64,000 bases of DNA, taken from NCBI GenBank assembly GCA_023150375.1, contig JAKLLA010000014.1:1-64000 (forward strand). The letters run 5' to 3'. The position numbers and the translations under genes were made by a program. The notes below the pieces were generated by a model. That model saw only the letters and a program-made list of their open reading frames with translations. It did no database searches and was not told the origin of the DNA. The stretch is from Burkholderiaceae bacterium. GTDB taxonomy: Bacteria; Pseudomonadota; Gammaproteobacteria; Burkholderiales; Burkholderiaceae_C. How positions within the stretch are numbered: position 1 is the stretch's first letter; every line of letters starts with the position of its first letter. Of the stretch, positions 28,638 through 37,987 are shown piece after piece.

Positions 28638-30136
28638 TCTCGGCATCACCGGTGAACCAGTTGATCTACGACGCGCTGCTGCTGCTGCAGCACCGCGGCC
28701 AGGACGCCGCGGGCATCGTCACGGCGATGGGCACGAAGTTCTTCATGCACAAGGCGCGCGGCATGGTGCGCGACGTGTTCCGCACCCGCAACATGCGGGC
28801 GCTGCCGGGCACGCTCGGCCTGGGGCAGGTGCGCTACCCCACCGCCGGCAATGCCTACAGCGAGGAGGAGGCTCAGCCCTTCTACGTCAATGCGCCCTTC
28901 GGCATCGTGCTGGTGCACAACGGCAACCTGACCAATGCCCACGCGCTGAAGCAGGAACTGTTCGACATCGACCGCCGCCACATCAACACCGAGAGCGACA
29001 CCGAGGTGCTGATCAACATCCTGGCGCATGAGCTCGAGCAGGCCGGCCGCAACCAGCCGCTCACGCCGCAGGAGCTGTTCCGCGCCGTGCAGGCGCTGCA
29101 CCGGCGCGTGCGCGGCTCCTACGCGGTCATTGCCCTGATCGCCGGCCATGGGCTGCTGGCCTTCCGCGATCCCTACGGCATCCGGCCGCTGTGCATCGGC
29201 AGCCTGGAGGGTCCACAGGGCAGCGAGTGGATGCTGGCCAGCGAGTCGGTGGCCCTGGAGGGCACCGGGCACCGCTTCGTGCGTGACGTCGCGCCGGGCG
29301 AGGCGGTGTTCATCGACCTGCAGGGCCGCCTGCATGCTCAGCAGTGCGCCGCGAACCCGACGCTGCATCCCTGCGTCTTCGAGTTCGTCTACCTGGCGCG
29401 GCCGGACTCGGTGATCGACGGCGTCTCGGTCTATCACGCCCGCCTGAACATGGGCGAGACCCTGGCGCAGCGCGTCATCAACGCGCTGCCGCCCTCGGAG
29501 ATCGACGTGGTGATCCCGATTCCCGAGTCCAGCCGGCCCTCGGCGATGCAGCTGGCACAGAAGCTCGGCAAGCCCTACCGCGAAGGCTTCGTGAAGAACC
29601 GCTACGTCGGCCGCACCTTCATCATGCCGGGCCAGGCGGTGCGCAAGAAGAGCGTGCGCCAGAAGCTCAATGCCATCGGCATGGAGTTCAAGGGCCGCAA
29701 TGTGCTGCTGGTGGACGATTCGATCGTGCGTGGCACCACCAGCCGGGAGATCGTGCAGATGGCCCGCGAAGCCGGTGCCCGCAAGGTCTACATGGCGTCG
29801 GCTGCGCCGCCGGTGCGCTACCCCAACGTGTACGGCATCGACATGCCGACCAAGGAGGAGCTGATCGCCCACAACCGCAGCCTCGAGGAAATCCGCGCCT
29901 ACATCGGCTGCGACGTGCTGATCTATCAGGATGTCGACGCGATGAAGCGGGCGGTCGGAGCCCTCAATCCGGCGCTGCAGGGCTTCGAGGCCTCCTGCTT
30001 CGACGGCTGCTACGTGACCGGCGACATCAGCCTGGCCGATTTCGACGCGATCCAGACCCAGCGCCTGTCCCAGCCCCAGGACGAGGACGCCGCAGAGCGC
30101 GGCCGTCTGACGCTGCCCAATGCCTCGGCTGCCTGA
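28616..30136 (+). CDS. purF: Amidophosphoribosyltransferase
   Basis: First committed step of purine synthesis. 506 aa; the N-terminal nucleophile Cys follows the initiator Met (MCGIVGVISA); Ntn glutaminase domain with LLQHRGQDAAGI and GQVRYPTAG; phosphoribosyltransferase loop VLLVDDSIVRGTTSREI. No leader peptide before the Cys. A GGAG ribosome site is placed correctly. cvpA-purF is a conserved pair. Confidence 0.98.
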   Translation: MCGIVGVISASPVNQLIYDALLLLQHRGQDAAGIVTAMGTKFFMHKARGMVRDVFRTRNMRALPGTLGLGQVRYPTAGNAYSEEEAQPFYVNAPFGIVLVHNGNLTNAHALKQELFDIDRRHINTESDTEVLINILAHELEQAGRNQPLTPQELFRAVQALHRRVRGSYAVIALIAGHGLLAFRDPYGIRPLCIGSLEGPQGSEWMLASESVALEGTGHRFVRDVAPGEAVFIDLQGRLHAQQCAANPTLHPCVFEFVYLARPDSVIDGVSVYHARLNMGETLAQRVINALPPSEIDVVIPIPESSRPSAMQLAQKLGKPYREGFVKNRYVGRTFIMPGQAVRKKSVRQKLNAIGMEFKGRNVLLVDDSIVRGTTSREIVQMAREAGARKVYMASAAPPVRYPNVYGIDMPTKEELIAHNRSLEEIRAYIGCDVLIYQDVDAMKRAVGALNPALQGFEASCFDGCYVTGDISLADFDAIQTQRLSQPQDEDAAERGRLTLPNASAA

Positions 30137-30166
30137 TTTCTCTGTGCCCTCTGCGACCGCGTGCCC

Positions 30167-31588
30167 ATGACCGACACTGCCGCCTCTGCCACCGCCCGCC
30201 CGGTGCGCACCCGCTTTGCGCCGTCTCCGACCGGCTTCATCCACCTGGGCAACATCCGCTCGGCCCTCTACCCCTGGGCCTTTGCCCGATCGCAGGGGGG
30301 GGCCTTCGTGCTGCGCATCGAGGACACCGACCTGGAGCGTTCCTCGCAGGCCGCCGTGGACGTGATCCTCGAGAGCATGCAGTGGCTCGGGCTGGATCAC
30401 GACGAGGGGCCGTTCTATCAGATGCAGCGCATGGACCGCTACAAGGCTGTCCTGGCGCAGATGCAGGCCCAGGGCCTGGTCTACCCCTGCTACATGAGCG
30501 TCGAGGAGCTCGACGCGCTGCGCGAGCGCCAGATGGCCGCCAAGGAGAAGCCGCGCTACGACGGCACCTGGCGTCCCGAGGAGGGCAAGGTGCTGCCGCC
30601 GGTGCCCGAGGGGGTGCGGCCGGTGCTGCGCTTCAGGACGCCCAAGGGCGGCTCGGTGGTCTGGGACGACAAGGTCAAGGGCCGCATCGAGATCCGCAAC
30701 GACGAGCTCGACGATCTGGTGATCGCCCGTCCCGACGGCACGCCCACCTACAACTTCTGCGTCGTGGTCGACGACATCGACATGGGCATCACCCATGTGA
30801 TCCGCGGCGACGACCATGTCAACAATACGCCGCGGCAGATCCACATCTTCCGCGCCCTGGGCCAGGAGCCGCCGGTCTACGCCCATCTGCCCACGGTGCT
30901 CAACGAGCAGGGCGAGAAGATGAGCAAGCGGCACGGCGCCAAGCCGGTGACCCAGTATCGCGACGAAGGCTTCCTGGCCGATGCGGTGGTGAACTACCTG
31001 GCCCGGCTGGGCTGGAGCCACGGCGACGACGAGATCTTCTCGCGTGCGCAGCTGATCGAGTGGTTCGACCTCGACCACCTCGGCCGCAGCGCCGGGCAGT
31101 TCGACGAGGCCAAGCTGCGCTGGGTGAACGCACAGCACATGAAGCTGTGCGACAACGACCGTCTGGCCGCCCTCGTGGCAGAGCAGTTCGCCCGGCGTGG
31201 ACTGACCGTGCCGGTCGACGCCCGGCTGGCGGCCATGTGCGCCCTGTTCAAGGACCGCTGCAGCACCACGGTCGAGCTGGCCGACTGGCTGGCGATGTAC
31301 TTCGCGCCGGTCCAGGCCGCCGAGGCCGACCTGACGCAGCACCTCGGCGAGGCCGCGCGCCGCGCGCTGCCTTCGCTGCGCGAGCGGCTGGCGGCGCTGG
31401 CGGACTGGAGCGCGCCGGCCATCCAGGCGGCCCTCAAGGAGACCATTGCCGAGCAGGGCCTGAAGATGCCGCAACTGGCCATTCCGCTGCGGCTGCTGGT
31501 CTGCGGACGCGCCCAGACGCCCTCGGTGGATGCGGTGCTGGCGCTGTTCGAGAAAAAAATCGTCGTCGAACGCTTGCAGGCGGCATGA
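30167..31588 (+). CDS. gltX: Glutamyl-tRNA synthetase
   Basis: 473 aa class I synthetase. The HIGH-like motif is [23 protein letters not shown] is at 251-255 (GEKMSKRHG). The ATG at 30167 is chosen over a GTG six bases earlier. The last 15 bases of the gene contain the -35 of the promoter for the downstream tRNA cluster, which itself encodes two tRNA-Glu, the substrate of this enzyme. Confidence 0.97.
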   Translation: MTDTAASATARPVRTRFAPSPTGFIHLGNIRSALYPWAFARSQGGAFVLRIEDTDLERSSQAAVDVILESMQWLGLDHDEGPFYQMQRMDRYKAVLAQMQAQGLVYPCYMSVEELDALRERQMAAKEKPRYDGTWRPEEGKVLPPVPEGVRPVLRFRTPKGGSVVWDDKVKGRIEIRNDELDDLVIARPDGTPTYNFCVVVDDIDMGITHVIRGDDHVNNTPRQIHIFRALGQEPPVYAHLPTVLNEQGEKMSKRHGAKPVTQYRDEGFLADAVVNYLARLGWSHGDDEIFSRAQLIEWFDLDHLGRSAGQFDEAKLRWVNAQHMKLCDNDRLAALVAEQFARRGLTVPVDARLAAMCALFKDRCSTTVELADWLAMYFAPVQAAEADLTQHLGEAARRALPSLRERLAALADWSAPAIQAALKETIAEQGLKMPQLAIPLRLLVCGRAQTPSVDAVLALFEKKIVVERLQAA

Positions 31589-31602
31589 AAGCACGCCATA
31601 AT
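31574..31602 (+). promoter_or_regulatory. Promoter for the tRNA cluster, overlapping the end of gltX
   Basis: TTGCAG (31574-31579), a 17-base spacer, and CATAAT (31597-31602). The -35 lies within the last gltX codons. Transcription would begin near 31609, about 75 bases before the first tRNA. Confidence 0.65.
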
Positions 31603-31683
31603 CTCGTTCTCGCTTGAACGACGAGCTGTTTCGACGCCAAGCAGCAGCAAGATTGAATCGATCTGAGTCAGTCTGACTGGTGC

Positions 31684-31759
<76 letters not shown>

Positions 31760-31793
31760 TCGAGCGGTTCGGATGTTCAAGGAAAAAGTTCCT

Positions 31794-31869
31794 GACCCCT
31801 TCGTCTAGAGGCCTAGGACACGACCCTTTCACGGTTGTAACAGGGGTTCGAATCCCCTAGGGGTCGCCA
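31794..31869 (+). tRNA. tRNA-Glu(UUC), copy 1
   Basis: 76 bases. Acceptor stem GACCCCT/AGGGGTC; anticodon loop CTTTCAC gives UUC; T-arm GGGGTTCGAATCCCC; encoded CCA. The CCA is part of an inverted repeat (GCCAAGCT/AGCTTGGC) reaching into the spacer. Confidence 0.97.
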
Positions 31870-31926
31870 AGCTCGACAAGCTTGGCGAGTTCTGCGAAAG
31901 CAGGATACAGAAATTGTCACCGACGC

Positions 31927-32003
31927 GGAGTGGTAGTTCAGTCGGTTAGAATACCGGCCTGTCACGCCGGGGGTCGCGGGTTCGAGTCCCGTCCACTCCG
32001 CCA
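31927..32003 (+). tRNA. tRNA-Asp(GUC), copy 1
   Basis: 77 bases. Acceptor stem GGAGTGG/CCACTCC; anticodon arm CCGGC-CTGTCAC-GCCGG gives GUC; T-arm CGGGTTCGAGTCCCG; encoded CCA. Confidence 0.97.
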
Positions 32004-32010
32004 AGTTCTG

Positions 32011-32039
32011 GAAACTCGACAAGCAGTAAGTCGAGTTTC
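32011..32039 (+). other. Perfect 10-bp stem-loop after tRNA-Asp copy 1
   Basis: GAAACTCGAC (32011-20) and GTCGAGTTTC (32030-39) around a 9-base loop. It occupies the place of the terminator after copy 2 but has no T-run, so read-through into copy 2 is expected; it may be an RNA-processing signal. Confidence 0.55.
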
Positions 32040-32112
32040 GTGAGTAGTCAGTATGATGCGCAGCATTGCCGCCGGCGATTGCAGAAGTGATCACAAGTCA
32101 CGGCAGCCACGG

Positions 32113-32188
<76 letters not shown>

Positions 32189-32221
32189 GCAATGCTGTGG
32201 CATCGAAATCGAAGAGTTCCT

Positions 32222-32297
32222 GACCCCTTCGTCTAGAGGCCTAGGACACGACCCTTTCACGGTTGTAACAGGGGTTCGAATCCCCTAGGGGTCGCCA
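32222..32297 (+). tRNA. tRNA-Glu(UUC), copy 2
   Basis: Identical to the copy at 31794-31869; anticodon UUC, CCA encoded. Confidence 0.97.
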
Positions 32298-32354
32298 AGC
32301 ACGACAAGTTTGGCGAGTCCTGCGAAAGCAGGATACAGAAATTGTCACCGACGC

Positions 32355-32431
32355 GGAGTGGTAGTTCAGTCGGTTAGAATACCGGCCTGTCACGCCGGGG
32401 GTCGCGGGTTCGAGTCCCGTCCACTCCGCCA
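32355..32431 (+). tRNA. tRNA-Asp(GUC), copy 2
   Basis: Identical to the copy at 31927-32003; anticodon GUC, CCA encoded. Followed within 7 bases by a terminator. Confidence 0.97.
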
Positions 32432-32437
32432 AATTCC

Positions 32438-32475
32438 ACGGACTGCAAGTCATGCTTGCAGTCCGTTTTGTTTTG
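32438..32475 (+). terminator. Rho-independent terminator of the tRNA cluster
   Basis: ACGGACTGCAAG and CTTGCAGTCCGT form a perfect 12-bp stem around TCATG, followed by TTTGTTTTG. It is the only strong terminator in the tRNA region. Confidence 0.85.
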
Positions 32476-32643
32476 TGCGTTCGTCGGCAGGTGTGCAGGG
32501 CGGTCTGCCCCCCCCTGACCCGGGTGTCCCGGGCGTGTGAAGGTCTGCCGGGCACGGCCTTCGCGGGTCCGGCAGGCTCGGGAAGGCTGGCTCCGCATGC
32601 CTACAATGTGGTGAATCTGTTTCCCCAGGCGCATCCTCACACC

Positions 32644-34035
32644 ATGCAAATCGACGCATCGGCCTTCAAGGCCTACGACATCCGCGGCATCGTCGGTCGG
32701 GCCATCGACGAAACCTTTGCCGAACACCTCGGCCGAGCCTTCGGCAGCGAGGCCGTGCGCGCCGGCGAGCGCGCCGTGGCGGTGGGGCGTGATGGGCGGG
32801 TTTCCGGGCCGTCGCTGGCTGCGGCGCTGATGCGGGGTCTGGCCTCGACCGGCCTGGAGGTCATCGACCTCGGGGCGGTCACCACGCCGATGCTCTATTA
32901 CGTGGCGGCCACGCGTGCCGACCTGGGCTGCCGTAGTGGCATCCAGGTGACCGGCAGCCACAATCCCAAGGATTACAACGGCTTCAAGATGGTGCTGGCC
33001 GGCGTGGCGATCCACGGTGAGGCGATTCAGCGACTGCGCCAGCGCATGGAGACCGAGGACTATCTGCAGGCCCAGGCCGGTGCCATCCGTTCGCTGGACA
33101 TCCTGCCGGAGTACAGCCAGCGCATCGTCGGCGACTGCCGTCTGGCCCGTCCCATGAAGATCGTCGTCGACTCGGGCAACGGCATCCCCGGCGCATCGTC
33201 GCCAGGCATCCTGCGCGCGCTGGGCTGCGAGGTGATCGACCTGTACAGCCGTGTCGACGGCGACTTCCCGAACCACCACCCGGATCCATCCAAGCTGGAG
33301 AATCTGGCCGACCTGATCAAGGTGGTGCATGCCACCGAGGCCGAACTGGGCCTGGCCTTCGATGGCGACGGCGATCGGCTCGGCCTGGTGACCCGCGACG
33401 GTCAGGTGATCTTCCCGGATCGTCAGCTGCTGTTGTTCGCGCGAGACATTCTGTCGCGCCATCCGGGGGCGCCGATCATCTTCGACGTCAAGTGCTCGCA
33501 GCGTCTGGCTGCCGGGATCCGCGAGGCCGGCGGCGTGCCGCTGATGTGGAAGACCGGACATTCCCTGGTCAAGGCCAAGCTGCGTGAGACCGGCGCACCG
33601 ATTGCCGGCGAGATGAGCGGTCACATCTTCTTCGGCGAGCGCTGGTACGGCTTCGACGACGCGATGTACACCGCCGCGCGCCTGCTGGAGATCCTGTCGC
33701 GCAGCGACGATCCGAGCGCCCTGCTCGAGGCGCTGCCGACCAGCTTCTCCACGCCGGAGCTGAATGTGCCGGTGCCGGCCGGCAACCAGCACGCGATCGT
33801 CGAGGCCCTGGTGGCGCGGGCGGACTTCCCCGGTGCCGAGATCGGCACCATCGACGGACTGCGCGCGGACTACCCGGACGGCTTCGGCCTGATCCGTGCC
33901 TCCAACACGACCCCGGTGCTGGTGCTGCGCTTCGAGGGCCACAGTGCCGAGGCCTTGGCGCGCATCGAACGCGACTTCATGGCCGCGCTGCGCGCGGTGA
34001 TGCCCGAGGCGCAGGTCCAGGCGGCGGCGCACTGA
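32644..34035 (+). CDS. Phosphomannomutase/phosphoglucomutase (AlgC/ManB type)
   Basis: Interconverts hexose 6- and 1-phosphates for lipopolysaccharide and exopolysaccharide precursors. 463 aa with the four-domain alpha-D-phosphohexomutase plan: KAYDIRG near the start, catalytic Ser105 in TGSHNPKDYNG, the Mg site DGDGDR, the sugar-binding EMSGH, and the C-terminal phosphate-binding RASNTTPVL. The ATG at 32644 (MQIDASAFKAYDIRG) fits the family. 52 bases before waaA, so a shared envelope-sugar transcript is likely. algC or manB would both be acceptable names. Confidence 0.94.
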   Translation: MQIDASAFKAYDIRGIVGRAIDETFAEHLGRAFGSEAVRAGERAVAVGRDGRVSGPSLAAALMRGLASTGLEVIDLGAVTTPMLYYVAATRADLGCRSGIQVTGSHNPKDYNGFKMVLAGVAIHGEAIQRLRQRMETEDYLQAQAGAIRSLDILPEYSQRIVGDCRLARPMKIVVDSGNGIPGASSPGILRALGCEVIDLYSRVDGDFPNHHPDPSKLENLADLIKVVHATEAELGLAFDGDGDRLGLVTRDGQVIFPDRQLLLFARDILSRHPGAPIIFDVKCSQRLAAGIREAGGVPLMWKTGHSLVKAKLRETGAPIAGEMSGHIFFGERWYGFDDAMYTAARLLEILSRSDDPSALLEALPTSFSTPELNVPVPAGNQHAIVEALVARADFPGAEIGTIDGLRADYPDGFGLIRASNTTPVLVLRFEGHSAEALARIERDFMAALRAVMPEAQVQAAAH

Positions 34036-34087
34036 TGGCCGACGGCCTGCGCGCAGGCGGGGCGGCCGGACGGCGGAGGGTCGGGCC

Positions 34088-35425
34088 ATGAGGACCTGGC
34101 GGGCGGCCTGGGCCCTGGCGCTCTACAGCGCTCTGATGGCGCTGCTGCTGCCGCTGCTCTGGCTGCGTTATCTGTGGCGCGCGCGGCGAGAGCCCCTGTA
34201 TGCGCGCTGGATGGGCGAACGCCTGGGTTTGGGCGAGCCCGTGGCGCCGGGCGCGGTCTGGATCCATGCGGTCTCGCTCGGGGAGACCCGGGCGGCCGAG
34301 CCGCTGATCCTCGCGCTGCGCCAGCAGCGACCGGAGGTGCGCCTGCTGCTCACGCACGGCACGGCCACCGGGCGCGAGACCGGGGCCCACCTGCTGCGCG
34401 CGGGCGATGCCCAGCGCTGGCTGCCGCTGGACCTGCCCGGGGCGACGCGGCGCTTCCTGGCGCGGCACCGACCTGCGGTGGGCGTGCTGCTGGAGACCGA
34501 GGTCTGGCCGAACCTGCAGCGCGCGGCCGCCGATGCCGGCGTGCCGATGGTGCTGGCCAACGCCCGGCTGTCGGAGCGCTCCCTGGCCAGGTCGCTGCGC
34601 TTCGATGCGCTGCTGCGTCCGGCGGCGCAGCGCCTGTCGCTCGCCCTGGCGCAGACGACCGAGGATGCCCAGCGCCTCGTGCGCGCTGGCGCGCGTCCGG
34701 TGCAGGTGTTCGGCAATCTCAAGTTCGATCTGGTTCCCGACGCCGGCCTGCTCGAGCGTGGTCGACAGTGGCGAGCCGCGTTGCCCTGGGTGCAGGGCGG
34801 CAGCCGGTCGCGCCGCGTGGTGCTGGCCGCTTCCTGGCGCGAGGGCGAGGATGCGCCGTTGCTGGCCGCCTGGCGCAGCTGGCTGCTGTCGCTGCCGCAG
34901 CGTGACACGACGTCCTGGCCGTTGCTGCTGATCGTGCCGCGCCATCCGCAACGCTTCGACGAGGTCGCCCAGGCCGTGACCCGCGCGGGGCTGCACCTGT
35001 CGCGCCGCAGCCAGTGGCCGCAGGACCTGCCGCCGCCCGACGCGTTGCATGCCGACGTCTGGCTGGGCGACTCCCTGCGCGAGATGCCGGCCTACTACGC
35101 GCTGGCCGACGTGGCCCTGCTGGGTGGCAGCTTCGCGCCGCTGGGCGGACAGAACCTGATCGAGGCAGCGGCCTGTGGCTGTCCGCTGGTGATGGGTCCG
35201 CACACCTTCAACTTCGCCCAGGCCGCCGAGCTCTCGGCGGAGCAGGGGGCGGCGCTTCGGGCCGCCGACCTGGGCGAGGCCGTCACCCTGGCGGGGCAGC
35301 TGGCGGGCGACGATGGTGCCCTGGCCGACCGTCGCGCGGCCTGCCTGCGCTTTGCGCATTCACACCAGGGCGCTGCCATGCGTTCGGCGGCGGCCATTCT
35401 GGCGCTCTGCGACAGCGGACGCTGA
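34088..35425 (+). CDS. waaA: Kdo transferase (3-deoxy-D-manno-octulosonic acid transferase)
   Basis: Adds Kdo to lipid IVA. 445 aa GT30 glycosyltransferase with an N-terminal membrane anchor (about 7-26), IHAVSLGETRAAEPL holding the catalytic Glu, LLLTHGTATGRETG, LETEVWPNL, FGNLKFD and the C-terminal GGQNLIEAAACGCPLVMGPHT nucleotide-sugar site. Together with lpxH earlier in the window this covers two lipid A/inner-core steps. Confidence 0.96.
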   Translation: MRTWRAAWALALYSALMALLLPLLWLRYLWRARREPLYARWMGERLGLGEPVAPGAVWIHAVSLGETRAAEPLILALRQQRPEVRLLLTHGTATGRETGAHLLRAGDAQRWLPLDLPGATRRFLARHRPAVGVLLETEVWPNLQRAAADAGVPMVLANARLSERSLARSLRFDALLRPAAQRLSLALAQTTEDAQRLVRAGARPVQVFGNLKFDLVPDAGLLERGRQWRAALPWVQGGSRSRRVVLAASWREGEDAPLLAAWRSWLLSLPQRDTTSWPLLLIVPRHPQRFDEVAQAVTRAGLHLSRRSQWPQDLPPPDALHADVWLGDSLREMPAYYALADVALLGGSFAPLGGQNLIEAAACGCPLVMGPHTFNFAQAAELSAEQGAALRAADLGEAVTLAGQLAGDDGALADRRAACLRFAHSHQGAAMRSAAAILALCDSGR

Positions 35426-35498
35426 GCGGGTAAGCCGGAGGATGCATCGGGCCCTGGCAGGGCGGCCCGACCGACCGGTCGAGCGCCATCTCCCGGCG

Positions 35499-35527
35499 AG
35501 GGGGCAGCCCCCGGCAGCCCCTGCCGG
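35499..35527. terminator. GC hairpins between convergent waaA and tolC
   Basis: CCGGCA-GCCCC-TGCCGG (35511-35527), with an overlapping alternative GGGGG/CCCCC hairpin just before it. No T-run on either strand; a weak bidirectional terminator is possible. The 113-base gap holds nothing else clear. Confidence 0.3.
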
Positions 35528-35538
35528 TGACGTATCCG

Positions 35539-36867
35539 TCAGGGCTTCAGCAGCGCCTCGATCGGGTCGAGGTCGGCGGCGGCGAGATTGCCGGCGGCCT
35601 GGCGCAACTTCAGCGAGGTGACGATCAGGTCGTAGCGCGCCCGGGCCAGGTCGGCCTGGGTCGAGTAGAGCTGGGTCTGTGCGTTGAGGACGTCGAGGTT
35701 GACGCGCACGCCGACCTTGTAGCCGAGCTGGGTGGCCTCGAGCGCCAGCTTGCTCGACGCCTCGGCCGCTTCCAGCGCGGCAACCCGCGCCTTGCCGGAC
35801 TCCACGCCGAGGAAGGCCTGGCGGGTGGCCTGCGACAGCGCCCGGCGTGCGCCTTCCAGGTCGTTGCGGGCCTTGTCTTCGAGCTTCAGGGCCTCGCGCA
35901 CCTGGTTCTGGATCGCGCCGCCGGCGTATAGCGGTACCTTCAGGGTGATGCCGAGCGAGTTGCTGCGGCTGCTGCCGTCGCCACCCAGCGCAGCCGCATA
36001 GCTGCCACGATTGTTGGCCACGCCGAGGCTTCCGTTCAGATCGACGGTGGGGCGATGGCCCGCCTCGGTGCGACGCACCTCCAGCTTGGCGATGTCCAGC
36101 CCGGCCTTGGCCTTGCGCACGGTCGGCGAGGCCTCGACCTGCGTCACCCAGTCGTCGATGCCGCCGGTGGCCGGCAGCGCCAGCGGCGAACCCGCGCGCA
36201 GGCCGAAGGGGGTCACGCCGCTGCCGCCGACCAGCTGGTCGAGGGCCACGCGCTTGCTGCGCAGGTCGTTTTCGGCCGCCAGCACCTGGGCGGTGGAGAG
36301 GTCGAACTTGGCCTGCGCTTCGCGGGTGTCGGTGATGGTGGCGGTGCCGACTTCGAAGTTGCGCTTCGCCGAGGCCAGCTGCTCGCTGATCGCTTTCTTG
36401 TTGGCCTGGGCGGTGTTCAGCGTGTCCTGCGCGGCCAGCACGTCGAAATAGGCCTGCGCCAGGCGCACGATCAGATCCTGTTCGGCCATCTGCAGGTCCG
36501 CCGTGGCGACGTCCAGGCTGCGCCGGGCCTTGTCGATGTTCGCGCTGTTGGCCTCGTTGTACAGCGGCTGGGTGGCGCTCAGCCCGGCCGAGGCCGTGCG
36601 GGCGCTGCGGCTGCCGCCCATCGGTGTGTCGTAGCCGTTGTGGCGGTACTCGGCCTGCAGGCCGACGGTCGGCCGGTTGAAGGCCTCGGCCTGGGCGGCC
36701 CGGTAGGGAGCGGATTCGGCCTGCGCCCGGGCGGCCAGGAAGGTCGCGTCGTAGCCCCGGGCGGCCTCGTAGAGGGTCTTCAGGCTCTGCGCCTGCACCG
36801 ATGCCCCCAGGGCGCCGAACAGGGCCAGCATCAGGGCCGACCGGGTGAACGAGGAAAGGGGCTTCAT
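35539..36867 (-). CDS. tolC: TolC-family outer-membrane efflux channel
   Basis: 442 aa with a signal peptide (MKPLSSFTRSALMLALF, cleavage near VQA-QS) and two repeated outer-membrane-factor domains (SLKTLYEAARGYDATFLAARAQ onward; a second half beginning near DDWVTQVEASPTVRKAKAG). Forms the trimeric exit duct of tripartite pumps. I chose the ATG at 36867 over a TTG two codons earlier. It is the last of six minus-strand genes that include an RND pump and adaptor, so it may serve that pump, though TolC proteins often serve several. Confidence 0.95.
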   Translation of the reverse strand: MKPLSSFTRSALMLALFGALGASVQAQSLKTLYEAARGYDATFLAARAQAESAPYRAAQAEAFNRPTVGLQAEYRHNGYDTPMGGSRSARTASAGLSATQPLYNEANSANIDKARRSLDVATADLQMAEQDLIVRLAQAYFDVLAAQDTLNTAQANKKAISEQLASAKRNFEVGTATITDTREAQAKFDLSTAQVLAAENDLRSKRVALDQLVGGSGVTPFGLRAGSPLALPATGGIDDWVTQVEASPTVRKAKAGLDIAKLEVRRTEAGHRPTVDLNGSLGVANNRGSYAAALGGDGSSRSNSLGITLKVPLYAGGAIQNQVREALKLEDKARNDLEGARRALSQATRQAFLGVESGKARVAALEAAEASSKLALEATQLGYKVGVRVNLDVLNAQTQLYSTQADLARARYDLIVTSLKLRQAAGNLAAADLDPIEALLKP

Positions 36868-36931
36868 GGTCAACGCATCCTTGCAGGGGGCAGGGTCGAA
36901 AGGGGAGGGCGGCGCCTGGCTTCGGTCGCGC

Positions 36932-37273
36932 TCAGTAGCGCGCTACGGTCGGGTCGACCTCGCGTGACCAGGCGTCGATGCCACCCTCGATGTTATACGC
37001 ATGGGGGTATCCATGCTGCCATAGGAACAGGGTTGCCTGCAAACTGCGCACACCGTGGTGACAGAGCACGAGAAGCGGGCGCTGGGCATCGAGCTCGGCC
37101 AGCCGGCCCGGCAGATCGCGCAGCGGGATGTACCGGCCGTCCACACCGGGGCAGTCCACGCGGGCCAGGGCGACCTCCCAGGGCTCGCGCACATCGAGCC
37201 ACTGCGGGCGCGGCCCTTCTTCGGCCAGCCGCGCCAGCAGGGCCGGCACCTCTCGGGCGGGGATGCGCTGCAC
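36932..37273 (-). CDS. Rhodanese-like sulfurtransferase
   Basis: A single rhodanese domain of about 113 residues. The active-site loop CHHGVRS has Cys followed by the usual glycine-valine-arginine-serine; LDVREPWEVALARV is the other signature. Start uncertain: I chose the GTG at 37273, where the domain begins (QRIPAREVPALL) eight bases after the upstream stop; a GTG at 37297 and a TTG at 37309 would overlap the upstream gene. Position between the isoaspartyl methyltransferase-like gene and tolC is common in Burkholderiales. Its sulfur acceptor is unknown. Confidence 0.88.
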   Translation of the reverse strand: MQRIPAREVPALLARLAEEGPRPQWLDVREPWEVALARVDCPGVDGRYIPLRDLPGRLAELDAQRPLLVLCHHGVRSLQATLFLWQHGYPHAYNIEGGIDAWSREVDPTVARY

Positions 37274-37280
37274 CGCCGGC

Positions 37281-37934
37281 TCAGAAGCGGAAGGCACCCG
37301 GCTCGGCAAAGCCTTCCAGGCGGGGCGCGACGGTGTCGAACATCTCCTCGCGGCGCCAGCTGTCCTCGCCGGTGCGGGTCACACGCAGGGCGCGCATCAC
37401 CGGGTCGCCGCCGACGATGGCCATCAGCCGCCCGCCCACCTTCAGCTGCTGCAGCAGCGCCTGCGGCAGTTCGGCCACCGAGCCCGACAGCAGGATGGCA
37501 TCCCAGGGCCCGCGCGCGGCGTCGCCGGCACTGCCGTCGCCCTGGCGCACCTCGACGTTCATCACCATCGCGTGACGCAGGTTCTCGCGCGCCATGGCCG
37601 CCAGCTCCGGGCGGATTTCGTAGGACACCACCTGCTGGGCACGGTGCGCCAGCAGGGCGGCCATGAAGCCCGATCCGCTGCCGATCTCGAGCACCTTCTC
37701 GTGGCGGTGCAGGCCCAGGTCCTGCAGCAGGCGGGCCTCGACGCGCGGGGCCAGCATGACCTGGCCGCCCGGCAGCGGCACCTCGATGTCCATGAAGGCC
37801 AGCGAGCGGTGCGCGGCGGGCACGAAATCCTCGCGCTTGACCGCTGCCAGCAGCGACAGCACGGCGGGGTCGAGCACGTTCCAGGGACGGATCTGCTGCT
37901 CGATCATGTTGAAGCGGGCCTGTTCGACGTTCAT
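37281..37934 (-). CDS. Protein-L-isoaspartate O-methyltransferase family protein
   Basis: 217 aa class I SAM-dependent methyltransferase. The start MNVEQARFNMIEQQIRPWNVLD and the SAM loop EIGSGSGFMAALLA match the betaproteobacterial group annotated as Pcm-like. This group diverges from classical Pcm (E. coli 208 aa) near the isoaspartate site, so substrate identity is inferred. The ATG at 37934 is chosen; the open frame upstream is the RND gene end region. Confidence 0.88.
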   Translation of the reverse strand: MNVEQARFNMIEQQIRPWNVLDPAVLSLLAAVKREDFVPAAHRSLAFMDIEVPLPGGQVMLAPRVEARLLQDLGLHRHEKVLEIGSGSGFMAALLAHRAQQVVSYEIRPELAAMARENLRHAMVMNVEVRQGDGSAGDAARGPWDAILLSGSVAELPQALLQQLKVGGRLMAIVGGDPVMRALRVTRTGEDSWRREEMFDTVAPRLEGFAEPGAFRF

Positions 37935-37987
37935 CGCGGTACCTCGGGTCGTGCGGGGACGGTGTAAGACATGGCAAACCCTCGATT

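Noticed and set aside
28646-31594. A 982-codon antisense frame across purF and gltX
   Set aside because: His/Arg/Gln-rich composition typical of the mirror frame of GC-rich coding sequence; purF and gltX motifs are complete on the plus strand.
35468-35484. GACCGACCGGTCGAG, similar to the candidate paa operator
   Set aside because: It lies between the convergent ends of waaA and tolC with no promoter nearby, so it is probably a chance GC palindrome.
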